From: Prado023 sp963788325
GTDB taxonomy: Bacteria; Actinomycetota; Actinomycetes; S36-B12; CAIYMF01
NCBI GenBank assembly: GCA_963788325.1
Contig: CAWBGJ010000009.1
Span: forward strand, 62,001 to 126,000
DNA: 64,000 bases
Direction: 5' to 3'
Every line of letters begins with the position of its first letter. Within the stretch, counting starts at the first letter, position 1. The position numbers and the translations under genes were made by a program. The notes under the pieces are model-generated. The model made no database searches and was not told the DNA's origin. It saw only the letters and a list, made by a program, of their open reading frames with translations. Shown one piece after another: positions 45,824-56,097 of this stretch.

Positions 45824-47167
45824 ATGGAACAGCTCCCGCGAGCACGCGCCGGCGCCGAGCGGGCGCCGACCTCCGCGCGCGACATCCTGCGCCTGGCGGT
45901 GCCCGCCTTCGGTGCGCTCGTGGCCCAGCCGCTGTTCACGCTCATCGACGCGATCATCGTCGGCACGCTGGGGACCACGAGCCTGGCTGCGCTCGGAGCC
46001 GGCGCCCAGGTGTTCACCACCGTGACCGGCCTGGCGATCTTCCTGGCCTACGGGACGACCGCCGTCGTGGCCCGCAGGGTGGGCGCCGGCCAGGTCGCCG
46101 CGGGGATCAGCGACGGGATCGAAGGGGTGGCCCTGGGGCTGGGCCTGGGCGTTGCGGCGACCATCGGCACCTGGCTGCTCGGACCGCAGCTGCTCGCCTG
46201 GATCGGCACGTCACCGGCGATCACGCCCGACGCCCTGGCCTACCTGCGCACGATCAGCCTGGCGTTCCCGTTCGCCCTGGCCGCCATGGCCGCGATCGGC
46301 GTGCTCCGCGGGCTGCAGGACACCGCAACCACGCTGTGGGTGACGCTGATCGCGGTGGGCACCAACCTCGTCCTGGCCTGGTACCTCGTGATCGTCGCCG
46401 GGTGGGGGATCACGGGATCGGCGTGGGCCACCGTCGTGGCCGAGGCGATCGCTGCGGCGCTGTTCGTGTGGCAGTTGGCCCGGCGGGCACGCGCTGAGCA
46501 CGCGGCGCTTCGACCCAGCCGATCTGGGGTCCTGGTCGCCGCGCGCGGCGCCGTCCCGCTTTTCTGGCGCACCGTGGCCCTGCGCGCGGTGTTCGTGCTG
46601 GCCGTGGTGGTCGCCGCCCGGTTGGGCGACGAGGAGCTGGCTGCCTACTACGTGACGTTCACGCTCTGGTACCTGCTCGCCCTGGGCATGGACGCGCTGG
46701 CGATCGCCGGGCAGGCCCTGCTCGGCCGGCACCTCGGGGCCGGATCGGCGGACATCGCCCGGGCCGTCACGTGGCAGATGACCCGCTGGGGGGTCGGACT
46801 CGGCGTGGTCCTCATGGTCGTGGTCCTGATCGCTCGGACCTGGATCCCGGGCCTGTTCGGCGATGATCCGGCCGTGCACGCCCTGGTCGCCGCCGCACTG
46901 GTCGTCGTCGCCCTGCAGCAGCCACTGGCTGGCGTGGTCTTCGTGCTCGATGGCGTCCTGCTCGGCGCCGGGGACGCCCGCTTCCTGGTGGTGGCCCAGG
47001 TGCTCGCACTCGCGGCGTTCGCACCGGCCGCGTGGTGGGTGCTGGCCACGCAGGGCACGGTCACCGATCTCTGGCTGGCCCTGACGGTCTTCATGCTGGC
47101 CCGCGGAGTCACGTTCGGCTGGCGGGTGCGGGGCAGCGCGTGGCTGGTCACGGGTGCCACCCGCTGA
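45824..47167 (+). CDS. MATE-family efflux transporter
   Basis: The 447-residue protein has about 12 membrane segments. The opening SARDILRLAVPAFGALVAQP and LFTLIDAIIVGTLGTTSLAA are typical of the DinF branch of the MATE family. The internal repeat begins again near FWRTVALRAVFVLAVVVAAR. MATE proteins export cationic drugs or metabolites with sodium or proton gradients. The substrate is unknown. ATG at 45824 gives MEQLPRARAGAERAPTSARD; an upstream in-frame start at 45764 would begin inside the tRNA-Phe terminator and is less likely. Confidence 0.85.
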   Translation: MEQLPRARAGAERAPTSARDILRLAVPAFGALVAQPLFTLIDAIIVGTLGTTSLAALGAGAQVFTTVTGLAIFLAYGTTAVVARRVGAGQVAAGISDGIEGVALGLGLGVAATIGTWLLGPQLLAWIGTSPAITPDALAYLRTISLAFPFALAAMAAIGVLRGLQDTATTLWVTLIAVGTNLVLAWYLVIVAGWGITGSAWATVVAEAIAAALFVWQLARRARAEHAALRPSRSGVLVAARGAVPLFWRTVALRAVFVLAVVVAARLGDEELAAYYVTFTLWYLLALGMDALAIAGQALLGRHLGAGSADIARAVTWQMTRWGVGLGVVLMVVVLIARTWIPGLFGDDPAVHALVAAALVVVALQQPLAGVVFVLDGVLLGAGDARFLVVAQVLALAAFAPAAWWVLATQGTVTDLWLALTVFMLARGVTFGWRVRGSAWLVTGATR

Positions 47168-47191
47168 TCAGGGCGGCGTCGGCTGCGCGGG

Positions 47192-47419
47192 TCAGGCCCG
47201 CTCGGGGTCCTTGGCCAGACCATCCCTGGGTGCGGGGATGGCGTCGAGCAGGCCCCGGACCTCACTCTCCAGGTAGCGGCGGTGCCCGCCCAGGGTGCGG
47301 ATCGAAGTCAACTTGCCGGAATTCGCCCACCGGGTCACGGTCTTGGGATCCACGCGGAACAGCGCGGCAACCTCAGCGGGGGTCAGCAGCGGTTCCACGT
47401 CCTGATGTCGTACAGCCAT
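47192..47419 (-). CDS. bldC: BldC-type MerR-like DNA-binding regulator
   Basis: This 75-residue protein is a single winged-helix MerR-type domain. EPLLTPAEVAALFRVDPKTV, TRWANSGKLTSIRTLGGHRR and YLESEVRGLL match BldC of Streptomyces almost word for word, as I remember it. BldC binds direct repeats and controls the onset of development there. In this organism it may be a general regulator. AGGAG lies before ATG at 47419 with acceptable spacing. It is convergent with the MATE gene. A frame extends 27 codons upstream, but it lacks the family start. Confidence 0.88.
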   Translation of the reverse strand: MAVRHQDVEPLLTPAEVAALFRVDPKTVTRWANSGKLTSIRTLGGHRRYLESEVRGLLDAIPAPRDGLAKDPERA

Positions 47420-47708
47420 CACGTCGCTCCTCGGGATTAGTTCGCAGAACGTACTCAATCGGGCATCTGGGCTGAGCATTGCATCCCGCACCCCACCCAC
47501 ACAAGGCGAGCGCGCATTATTCCTGACGCCTCAGATGCAGCCAGCAACGCCACGCCGAACACGGCAGCCGGGGCAACGGCAGGCACGTCGCGGCATCAAG
47601 GCGTTAGTATGTCGCTCGGATCGCGCATCGGCGCACTGGCGCGTGCAGAGGACTCACGCCGTCAGTTCACGTACCGCCCGGGAAAGCACCGGAGGAGGGG
47701 GTCGAGCC

Positions 47709-47945
47709 ATGGGGCGCGGCCGAGCCAAGGCCAAGCAGACGAAGGTGGCCCGCCAGCTCAAGTACGGCGGACCCAGCACGGACCTGGAGCGACTCCAGGC
47801 CGAGCTGGCGCATTCCTCGCCTGTCGAGGTCGACGAGGTGGACCAGGACGACGAGGACTACGACGACCCGTACGCGAAGTACGTGGACGAGTCCGAGGAC
47901 GAGGAGTCCGACGACGACGGGGACGTCGTCTCGCCGGGCCGCTGA
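47709..47945 (+). CDS. DUF3073 family protein
   Basis: The 78-residue protein starts MGRGRAKAKQTKVARQLKYG, the conserved basic DUF3073 N-terminus. The C-terminal half is strongly acidic (VDQDDEDYDDPYAKYVDESE, then DEESDDDGD). This dipolar layout is normal for the family. Function unknown. GGAGGGGG precedes ATG at 47709. It is convergent with purM, as in many actinobacteria. Confidence 0.85.
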   Translation: MGRGRAKAKQTKVARQLKYGGPSTDLERLQAELAHSSPVEVDEVDQDDEDYDDPYAKYVDESEDEESDDDGDVVSPGR

Positions 47946-47973
47946 CCCGGTGCGCCCGTGACTGGGCCGGACT

Positions 47974-49086
47974 TCAGGCGTGCTCGCCGAGCAGGCTGAC
48001 CGTCCCGCCGGTGCCGCCCTTGGCCACTGCATCCGAGACATCTCCGGGCTTTGCCGCGCGGACATGTCCGCACACCCATGCCGGCACGCCCCGGGCGGCC
48101 AACCGGCGCACCGCCTGCGCGGCTGACGCCGGGGCCACCACGGCCACCATGCCCAGGCCCTCGTTGAAGGTGCGCTCGCGTTCGGCGAGGCTGACCCGAC
48201 CGAGCCTGCCGATCACCTCGAAGATCGGCGGAGGGGTCCAGGTGGGGCGGTCGATCTGGCCGTGCAGGCCCACGGGCAGGACTCGCGCGACGTTGGCCGC
48301 GATGCCGCCGCCGGTGATGTGCGACACGGCGTGCACATCGCCCCCGGCGATCAGGTCCAGCACGTCGAGGGCGTAGATCCGGGTCGGCTCTAGGAGCTCC
48401 TCGCCCAGACTGCGGCCCAACTCCGGCACATGCCGGTCCAACGCCCAGCCGGCGCGGTCGAACAGGACGTGGCGGGCCAGCGAGTACCCGTTGGAGTGCA
48501 GGCCGCTGGAAGCCATCGCGATCAGGACGTCGCCGACGCGGACCCGGTCGGGGCCGAGCAGGGCGTCCGCCTCGACGACCCCGGTCCCCGCTCCCGCGAC
48601 GTCGTACTCGTCGGGTGCGAGCAGGCCCGGGTGCTCAGCCGTCTCCCCGCCGACCAGCGCCACCCCGGCACGACGACACCCCTCGGCGATCCCCGTGACG
48701 ATCGCCGCGACGCGCTCGGGGAGCACAGATCCCACGGCGATGTAGTCAGTCATGAACAGCGGCTCGGCGCCGCAGACGACCAGGTCGTCGACGACCATCG
48801 CGACCAGGTCGATTCCGATCGTGTCGTGGACGTCCATCCGGCGTGCCACGTCGATCTTGGTGCCGACTCCATCGGTCGAGGTGGCCAGCAGGGGCCGGCG
48901 GTAGCCCAGCAGCGCTGAGGCGTCGAACAGCCCTGCGAAGCCGCCCACCCCACCGACCACCTCGGGGCGCTGCGCCCGGGCGATCGCGGCACGCATGAGT
49001 TCGACGGCGCGCTCGCCGGCCTCCACGTCCACCCCAGCCGCGGCATAAGTCGCCCCCGGTGTGCTCGAGTCGCCGGTTGCCGTCAC
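47974..49086 (-). CDS. purM: Phosphoribosylformylglycinamidine cyclo-ligase
   Basis: PurM closes the imidazole ring to form AIR. The intact 370-residue protein has TSTDGVGTKIDVARRMDVHD near residue 75, VGGETAEHPGLLAPDEYDVA and SSGLHSNGYSLARHVLF. The last part HITGGGIAANVARVLP is typical. The GTG start at 49086 overlaps the stop of purF (GTGA), so the two genes are coupled. The C-terminus ends LLGEHA at 47974. Confidence 0.93.
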   Translation of the reverse strand: MTATGDSSTPGATYAAAGVDVEAGERAVELMRAAIARAQRPEVVGGVGGFAGLFDASALLGYRRPLLATSTDGVGTKIDVARRMDVHDTIGIDLVAMVVDDLVVCGAEPLFMTDYIAVGSVLPERVAAIVTGIAEGCRRAGVALVGGETAEHPGLLAPDEYDVAGAGTGVVEADALLGPDRVRVGDVLIAMASSGLHSNGYSLARHVLFDRAGWALDRHVPELGRSLGEELLEPTRIYALDVLDLIAGGDVHAVSHITGGGIAANVARVLPVGLHGQIDRPTWTPPPIFEVIGRLGRVSLAERERTFNEGLGMVAVVAPASAAQAVRRLAARGVPAWVCGHVRAAKPGDVSDAVAKGGTGGTVSLLGEHA

Positions 49087-50549
49087 GGTGTGGCCACCTC
49101 GATCTCCAGGAGGTGCTTGCCGAGCAGCTCCGGCTCGGGCAAGGCGATGGGATAGACGCCGTCGAAGCAGGCCCGGCACAGGTTCGGCGCCCCCAGCTCG
49201 GTCGCCTCGGTCAGGCCCTCGAGCGAGACGTAGCCCAGGGAGTCCGCCCCGATCGAGGAGCGGATCTCCTCGACGGTTCGGTCATGGGCGATCAGCTCCG
49301 TGCGTGTGGCGAAGTCGATGCCGTAGAAGCAGGGCCACAGCACCGGCGGGGAGCTGATCCGCACGTGCACCTCCGCGGCGCCGGCCTCGCGCAGCATCCG
49401 CACGATCGCACGCTGGGTGTTGCCGCGCACGATCGAGTCGTCGACCACGATCAGGCGCTTGCCCTCGATGACGTCGCGCAGCGGATTGAGCTTGAGCCGG
49501 ATCCCGAGCTGGCGGATGGTCTGCGAGGGCTGGATGAAGGTGCGCCCGACGTAGGCGTTCTTCACCAGGCCCTGGGCGAACGGGATGCCGCTGGCCTGGG
49601 CGTAGCCGACTGCGGCCGGCGTGCCGGACTCCGGGGTCGGGATGACCAGGTCGCCGTCGGCGGGATGCTCGCGGGCGAGGACCCGTCCGATCTGCACGCG
49701 GGTGGCGTGCACGCTGCGATCGGCGATCCGGGTGTCGGGCCGGGCCAGGTAGACGAACTCGAACAGGCAGTGCTTGGGCTCGGCTGGGGCGAACCGGTCA
49801 CTGTGCAGGCCGCGCTCATCGATGGCGATCACCTCGCCGGGCTCCACCTCGCGCAGGAACGCCGCCCCGACGATGTCCAGCGCAGCGGTCTCGGAGGCCA
49901 CGACCCACCCACCGCGCTCGAGCTGGCCGATCACCAGCGGCCGGATCCCCTGCGGGTCCCGGGCTGCGTACAGGGTGTTGTCGTCCATGAAGACGAGGCT
50001 GAACGCGCCACGCACATGGGGCAGCTCGTCCACCGCCGCGGTGAGCATGGACTCGCCCGGATGGGCGGCCAGCAGCGCGGTGAGCAGCTCGGTGTCCGAG
50101 GTGGAGGACATGGTGGTGCCCAGCGGGAGGGCGCCTGAGTGGGCCTCCGCCTCGGCGACGCGCACGGCCAGCTCGTGGGTGTTGGTCAGGTTGCCGTTGT
50201 GACCGAGGGCCAGATGCCCCGTGGCGGTGGATCGGAAGGTGGGCTGGGCGTTCTCCCACACGCTGGATCCGGTGGTCGAGTAGCGGCAGTGCCCGACGGC
50301 GACATGCCCGTGCAGCGAGGCCAACGCGCCCTCGGTGAACACCTGCGAGACCAGGCCCATGTCCTTGTAGACCATGATCTGGTGGCCGTCGCTGACCGCC
50401 ATGCCCGCGGACTCCTGGCCGCGGTGCTGCAGGGCGTAGAGGCCGAAGTAGGTGAGCTTGGCGACCTCCTCGTCGCGCGCCCACACCCCGAACACCCCGC
50501 ATGCGTCCTGCGGCCCCTGATCCTGGGGGTCGAGCTCGTGGGTGAGCAT
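49083..50549 (-). CDS. purF: Amidophosphoribosyltransferase
   Basis: PurF makes 5-phosphoribosylamine from PRPP and glutamine, the first step of purine synthesis. The nucleophile Cys follows a short propeptide in QDACGVFGVWARDEEVAKL. GLYALQHRGQESAGMAVSDG and HCRYSTTGSSVWENAQPTFR are the glutaminase signatures. The PRPP loop is LIVVDDSIVRGNTQRAIVRM. CRACFDGVYP is near the C-terminus and supplies cysteines of the iron-sulfur type found in Bacillus PurF. ATG at 50549 is chosen; GTG at 50567 is also open. A 69-base palindromic repeat lies 71 bases upstream. Confidence 0.93.
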   Translation of the reverse strand: MLTHELDPQDQGPQDACGVFGVWARDEEVAKLTYFGLYALQHRGQESAGMAVSDGHQIMVYKDMGLVSQVFTEGALASLHGHVAVGHCRYSTTGSSVWENAQPTFRSTATGHLALGHNGNLTNTHELAVRVAEAEAHSGALPLGTTMSSTSDTELLTALLAAHPGESMLTAAVDELPHVRGAFSLVFMDDNTLYAARDPQGIRPLVIGQLERGGWVVASETAALDIVGAAFLREVEPGEVIAIDERGLHSDRFAPAEPKHCLFEFVYLARPDTRIADRSVHATRVQIGRVLAREHPADGDLVIPTPESGTPAAVGYAQASGIPFAQGLVKNAYVGRTFIQPSQTIRQLGIRLKLNPLRDVIEGKRLIVVDDSIVRGNTQRAIVRMLREAGAAEVHVRISSPPVLWPCFYGIDFATRTELIAHDRTVEEIRSSIGADSLGYVSLEGLTEATELGAPNLCRACFDGVYPIALPEPELLGKHLLEIEVATP

Positions 50550-50619
50550 CCCATCGCCGCGCGGCACGAGGTGCAGTCTAGGCGCCGCGGCCGGGTGCGG
50601 TGACGCGTGCCCCGAGGGA

Positions 50620-50688
50620 GATCCGCTCCCCTTGCGACGATCTGCTCCCGACACGAGGGGAGCAGATCGTCGAACCGGGAGCAGATCC
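50620..50688. repeat. 69-base nested palindrome, copy A
   Basis: Order: GATCCGCTCCC, six-base spacer, ACGATCTGCTCCC, eight-base loop, GGGAGCAGATCGT, six-base spacer (CGAACC), GGGAGCAGATCC. It lies in the divergent gap between purF and the sterol-carrier gene, 35 bases before the latter's start. The same arm and spacer lengths occur in copies B, C and D. Confidence 0.92.
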
Positions 50689-50722
50689 CTCAGGAGCAGC
50701 CACGGTCGGCGAGGATGGGGGC

Positions 50723-51130
50723 ATGGCCCGCTCTCGGATCCCCACTGCTGACGGGATGGCCGCCGTGCGGGCGTGGACCACCGGCGTCGGCCCGGACCGG
50801 CCAGCGGACCGCGCCACGCAGCGGCTGGCAGTCAGGTACACCCTCCAACTGTTGACCGACCGCGCTCCCGGGCACTCGGTAGAGGTCCGCATCCCGCCTT
50901 TCGCGGCCGTTCAGGCTGTCCCTGGCCCCGTGCACCGCCGGGGCACTCCATCGGCAGTCATCGAGATGGACGCGCCAACCTGGCTCGCGCTCGCCACCGG
51001 GGAGCTCTCCTGGGCGCAGGCGAGCGCTGCCGGTCAGATCCGGGCCAGCGGTGCGCGCGCCGACCTCTCGACCTGGCTCCCCCTGACCCCGCGTGCCCTG
51101 ACACCGTCTGATCGCCACCCGCCTGCTTGA
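50723..51130 (+). CDS. Sterol carrier / SCP2-like family protein
   Basis: The 135-residue protein has RYTLQLLTDRAPGHSVEVRI, PPFAAVQAVPGPVHRRGTPS and the conserved ATWLALATGELSWAQASAAG. This matches the small actinobacterial sterol carrier family proteins often encoded next to purF. The function is unknown; the fold binds hydrophobic ligands in relatives. ATG at 50723 follows GGGGGC. It is transcribed away from purF, with repeat copy A between them, and it is convergent with tauE only 21 bases downstream. Confidence 0.75.
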   Translation: MARSRIPTADGMAAVRAWTTGVGPDRPADRATQRLAVRYTLQLLTDRAPGHSVEVRIPPFAAVQAVPGPVHRRGTPSAVIEMDAPTWLALATGELSWAQASAAGQIRASGARADLSTWLPLTPRALTPSDRHPPA

Positions 51131-51151
51131 GGTCCGAGCCCTAGCCAGGAC

Positions 51152-51853
51152 TCACAGGTTGCCGAGGATGAGCGCCACGCCCCCGAAGGCCGCAACCCCC
51201 AGGACCGCCAGGCGCGCGATAGGTTCGGGGATCCGCGGGGCGAGCCACATCCCGGCCACGGTCCCGATCACGAGGGCACCGACCATCCACGGGTCGGGCC
51301 AGGTCAGGCCGACCACTGCCACGGTGGCGATCCCCTGGATCAGGAAGAACGCCTGCAGGCTGGCGCGCGACTCAGGCGGATCCCATCGCGCGTTGGCCGC
51401 GTAGAGCCCGATCGGCGGGCCGCCCACGCCGCCGATCACGTTCAGAGCCGCGCTGGTGATCCCGGTCCCGACGGCCCCAGGCAGGGACACGAGCCGAGCC
51501 CACGTCAGCCCCCGCCACAGGGCGATGACCCCGATGATGACCGCGACTCCCGCTGCGATCGCGACCGTCGCGGTGTCCATCCCCTTCAGAACTGCGGCGA
51601 CGATCGGCGTAGCCAGGAGCGTGGGCACCAGGAGCGTCGCGGTGTCGCGCACCCGGACGCGCCGCCACTGACCCACCAGGGGCAGAACGGCCGCCAGCGC
51701 GCCCAGGAGGACCACCACGCCGACCCCCTGGCTGGGTCCCAGCAGGGAAATCAGGGCCGGCGCCGCCACAAGGGCGAACCCGAGGCCAGTGACCGACTGA
51801 GCGATGCCCCCCAGGACCACCCCAGCAACGGCAACGACGAACAGCGGTTCCAC
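51152..51853 (-). CDS. TauE/SafE-family membrane permease
   Basis: The 233-residue protein has about eight hydrophobic segments and the family motif GGIAQSVTGLGFALVAAPAL near the N-terminus, repeated in a second form as NVIGGVGGPPIGLYAANARW in the middle. Such permeases export sulfite, sulfoacetate or related organosulfur anions. GTG at 51853 starts MEPLFVVAVAG. It belongs to the group of genes lying between purF and purL, which is not part of the normal purine cluster. Confidence 0.82.
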   Translation of the reverse strand: MEPLFVVAVAGVVLGGIAQSVTGLGFALVAAPALISLLGPSQGVGVVVLLGALAAVLPLVGQWRRVRVRDTATLLVPTLLATPIVAAVLKGMDTATVAIAAGVAVIIGVIALWRGLTWARLVSLPGAVGTGITSAALNVIGGVGGPPIGLYAANARWDPPESRASLQAFFLIQGIATVAVVGLTWPDPWMVGALVIGTVAGMWLAPRIPEPIARLAVLGVAAFGGVALILGNL

Positions 51854-51894
51854 AGGGCGAGTCCTATCAGGTGCGAACTCCGGATGCCGCGAGG

Positions 51895-51963
51895 AGTCTG
51901 CTCCCGCGTGGCCGATCTGCTCCCATCCACCTGGGAGCAGATCGGCTCAACGGGAGCGGATGC
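51895..51963. repeat. 69-base nested palindrome, copy B
   Basis: Order: AGTCTGCTCCC, spacer of six, CCGATCTGCTCCC, loop ATCCACCT, GGGAGCAGATCGG, spacer CTCAAC, GGGAGCGGATGC. The inner arms pair perfectly, including a compensating change (CC...GG in place of AC...GT). It lies between the divergent tauE and AbiEi/DUF559 genes. Confidence 0.92.
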
Positions 51964-52053
51964 ACGTTGGCGAGCGCAGCCTCGCCGAGGGCGTTGTCCA
52001 CAGATCGGCGCCACGACCGGTCCGGCACTCGCGTCCGCCGGGAGGCTGTCCGG

Positions 52054-53010
52054 GTGAACATCCCCGCCATCACCCACCTTTCGGACCTACGCGCGATGGG
52101 CGTCAGCGCTGCTGAACAGCGTCGGATGGTGGCCGGACTCGAGCGACTCGCGCCCGGCGCCTACGCGAGCACCAAGGGCCTGGACCCGGTAGCCGTCCAC
52201 ATAACCCGATCCTGCGCGGTGCTCGCGCGGGTCTCCGGGGTGGTCGCGAGCCACACGACCGCTGCCGCCTTGTGGGGCTTGCCCCTGCTCGAGCACCAGG
52301 TGGGAAGCGTGCAGGTCTCGCGGGTCATGGGGCGGCGCGGCGGCGCGAAGTCAGGGCGCTTCCACCACGTGCATTCCCGAGAGGTCGCCGTGGATGACAT
52401 CGACACGCAGGCGGGCGTGGCGTGCACCAGTCCGGTGCTCACGGTGCTCGACTGTGCTCGGGTCCTCGATGAGGACTGGGCCGTGGCGATCGCCGACGCC
52501 GCGCTGCACACGGGCGTCCTCGGCCACGGCGAACTGGTCGATCGTGCCGCACGCGTGGTCAACTGCACTGGAGCCGGACGAGCGCGCCTGCTACCGGCCC
52601 TGACCAGCGGACTGGCCGAGAGTCCCGGCGAGAGCCTCCTGCGTCGGAGGCTGAACCGGATGGGCCTGACTCCCAGGGAACAGGTCGAGATCGGCCGCGA
52701 CCGGGTCGACTTCCTGGTCGGGGAACGACTGGTGGTGGAGTTCGACGGTCGTGGGAAGTACGAACTGCGTGGCGATCCCGCAGCAGCGCACTGGGCGGAG
52801 AAGCGGCGCAACGATCGGTTGGTCGAGCGCGGCTACGAGGTCCTCCACGTCACCTGGGCGGACCTGTGGGACGAGGGTGCGCTCGCCGAACGGATCGCCC
52901 GGGCGCTGCGACGGGGGCAGGCCCGCTCAGAGTCCGATCTGCTCCCGGTCCGACGATCTGCTCCCAGCGCGTTGGGAGCAGATCGTCCGAATGGGAGCAG
53001 ATCCGCCTGA
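52054..53010 (+). CDS. AbiEi-type N-terminal / DUF559 nuclease-fold protein
   Basis: The 318-residue protein starts with a helix-turn-helix-like region (ITHLSDLRAMGVSAAEQRRM, GAYAS) as in AbiEi-type antitoxin domains. VSGVVASHTTAAALWGLPLL follows. The C-terminal domain is DUF559, a Vsr/restriction-like fold: VEIGRDRVDFLVGERLVVEF, DGRGKY and KRRNDRLVERGYEVLHVTW carry the PD-(D/E)xK-type Asp and Glu residues. No AbiEii toxin gene is adjacent, so a classical toxin-antitoxin pair is unlikely. GGGAGG lies eight bases before GTG at 52054. The last 23 or so codons are encoded by repeat copy C, and copy B lies upstream. Confidence 0.78.
   Translation: MNIPAITHLSDLRAMGVSAAEQRRMVAGLERLAPGAYASTKGLDPVAVHITRSCAVLARVSGVVASHTTAAALWGLPLLEHQVGSVQVSRVMGRRGGAKSGRFHHVHSREVAVDDIDTQAGVACTSPVLTVLDCARVLDEDWAVAIADAALHTGVLGHGELVDRAARVVNCTGAGRARLLPALTSGLAESPGESLLRRRLNRMGLTPREQVEIGRDRVDFLVGERLVVEFDGRGKYELRGDPAAAHWAEKRRNDRLVERGYEVLHVTWADLWDEGALAERIARALRRGQARSESDLLPVRRSAPSALGADRPNGSRSA
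52936..53004. repeat. 69-base nested palindrome, copy C
   Basis: Order: GATCTGCTCCC, GGTCCG, ACGATCTGCTCCC, loop AGCGCGTT, GGGAGCAGATCGT, CCGAAT, GGGAGCAGATCC. The inner 13-base arms are perfectly complementary. It forms the 3' end of the DUF559 gene; the stop codon lies four bases after the repeat. Confidence 0.93.
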
Positions 53011-53011
53011 G

Positions 53012-53587
53012 TCAGCCGACGGCTCGGCGGGACTCCGCGGCGGCGGTGACGATCATTGCGATGCGGGTCGCCCGGGTCTCGGGGCGCTTGGCGCTGACCA
53101 CGTGCCACAGGTGCTGCTTGCGGACTCCCGGGGGCATCGCGTCGAAGAACGTGCGGGCGGCGGGCTCGGCGTCGAGCGCCTCGGCCAGGTCCGTGGGCAC
53201 CTCGAGCCGTTCGACGGCGTCCAGGATCTCCCAGGAGCCGTTGGCCTTGGCCACCTCGATCGCCTGCAGTCCTCGCTCGGTCATCAAGCCCGCCGGCATG
53301 AGCCGGGACAGACGCTCCTTGTTGCTCGCCGACCAGGTCGAGGTCGGCTTGCGCGGGGTGAGCAACTGGAGCCCGAACCGCTCGTCCCGGGTCCGGACCG
53401 TGGAGTCGATCCAGCCGAAGCACAGGGCCTCCTCCACGATCTCGTCGTAGGTGGGCGCCGGATCATCGTTGCCACGTCGGGGCATGACCAACCAGATCCC
53501 GGAAGAGGTGTCGGCGTTGGCCGCCAACCACTCTCGCCACGTCGCCCGCGAGGTGACCCTCACATGTTCGAGGTCCTCGAGTCCCAC
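53012..53587 (-). CDS. YdeI/OmpD-associated family protein
   Basis: The 191-residue protein has EIVEEALCFGWIDSTVRTRD, RFGLQLLTPRKPTSTWSASN and KERLSRLMPAGLMTERGLQA, which are diagnostic of the YdeI/OmdA family. The C-terminal VVSAKRPETRATRIAMIVTA is also conserved. In other bacteria it is linked to cationic peptide resistance, but the mechanism is unknown. GTG at 53587 gives the family-length product; a longer open frame continues upstream through repeat copy D and is unlikely. The gene is convergent with the DUF559 gene; the two stops are almost adjacent. Confidence 0.82.
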   Translation of the reverse strand: MGLEDLEHVRVTSRATWREWLAANADTSSGIWLVMPRRGNDDPAPTYDEIVEEALCFGWIDSTVRTRDERFGLQLLTPRKPTSTWSASNKERLSRLMPAGLMTERGLQAIEVAKANGSWEILDAVERLEVPTDLAEALDAEPAARTFFDAMPPGVRKQHLWHVVSAKRPETRATRIAMIVTAAAESRRAVG

Positions 53588-53681
53588 GTCCGGCGATGCT
53601 GCCACGCCCGAGCATCGCCGGCACCCCGACTCCGACCGACGAAGCGCGGCCGACGCCGGTCGCAGCACCCGCACTGACCAC

Positions 53682-53750
53682 GAGCCGCTCCCGGTTGCAC
53701 AGTTTGCTCCCAGCCTGATGGGAGCAGACCGTCGGAACGGGAGCAGATCC
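53682..53750. repeat. 69-base nested palindrome, copy D
   Basis: Order: GAGCCGCTCCC, GGTTGC, ACAGTTTGCTCCC, loop AGCCTGAT, GGGAGCAGACCGT, CGGAAC, GGGAGCAGATCC. It is the most diverged copy, with several mismatches in the arms. It lies between the YdeI start and the purL stop. Confidence 0.9.
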
Positions 53751-53796
53751 TTCGGATGCGCGGGGCGCGGGGCGGGGGCTGGGATCGTGGGGGGCG

Positions 53797-56093
<2,297 letters not shown>

Positions 56094-56097
<4 letters not shown>

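Noticed and set aside
52054..53010. AbiEi-like protein considered as half of an AbiE toxin-antitoxin phage-defence system.
   Set aside because: No AbiEii nucleotidyltransferase toxin is adjacent, and the C-terminal domain is a DUF559 nuclease fold rather than the AbiEi C-terminal domain.
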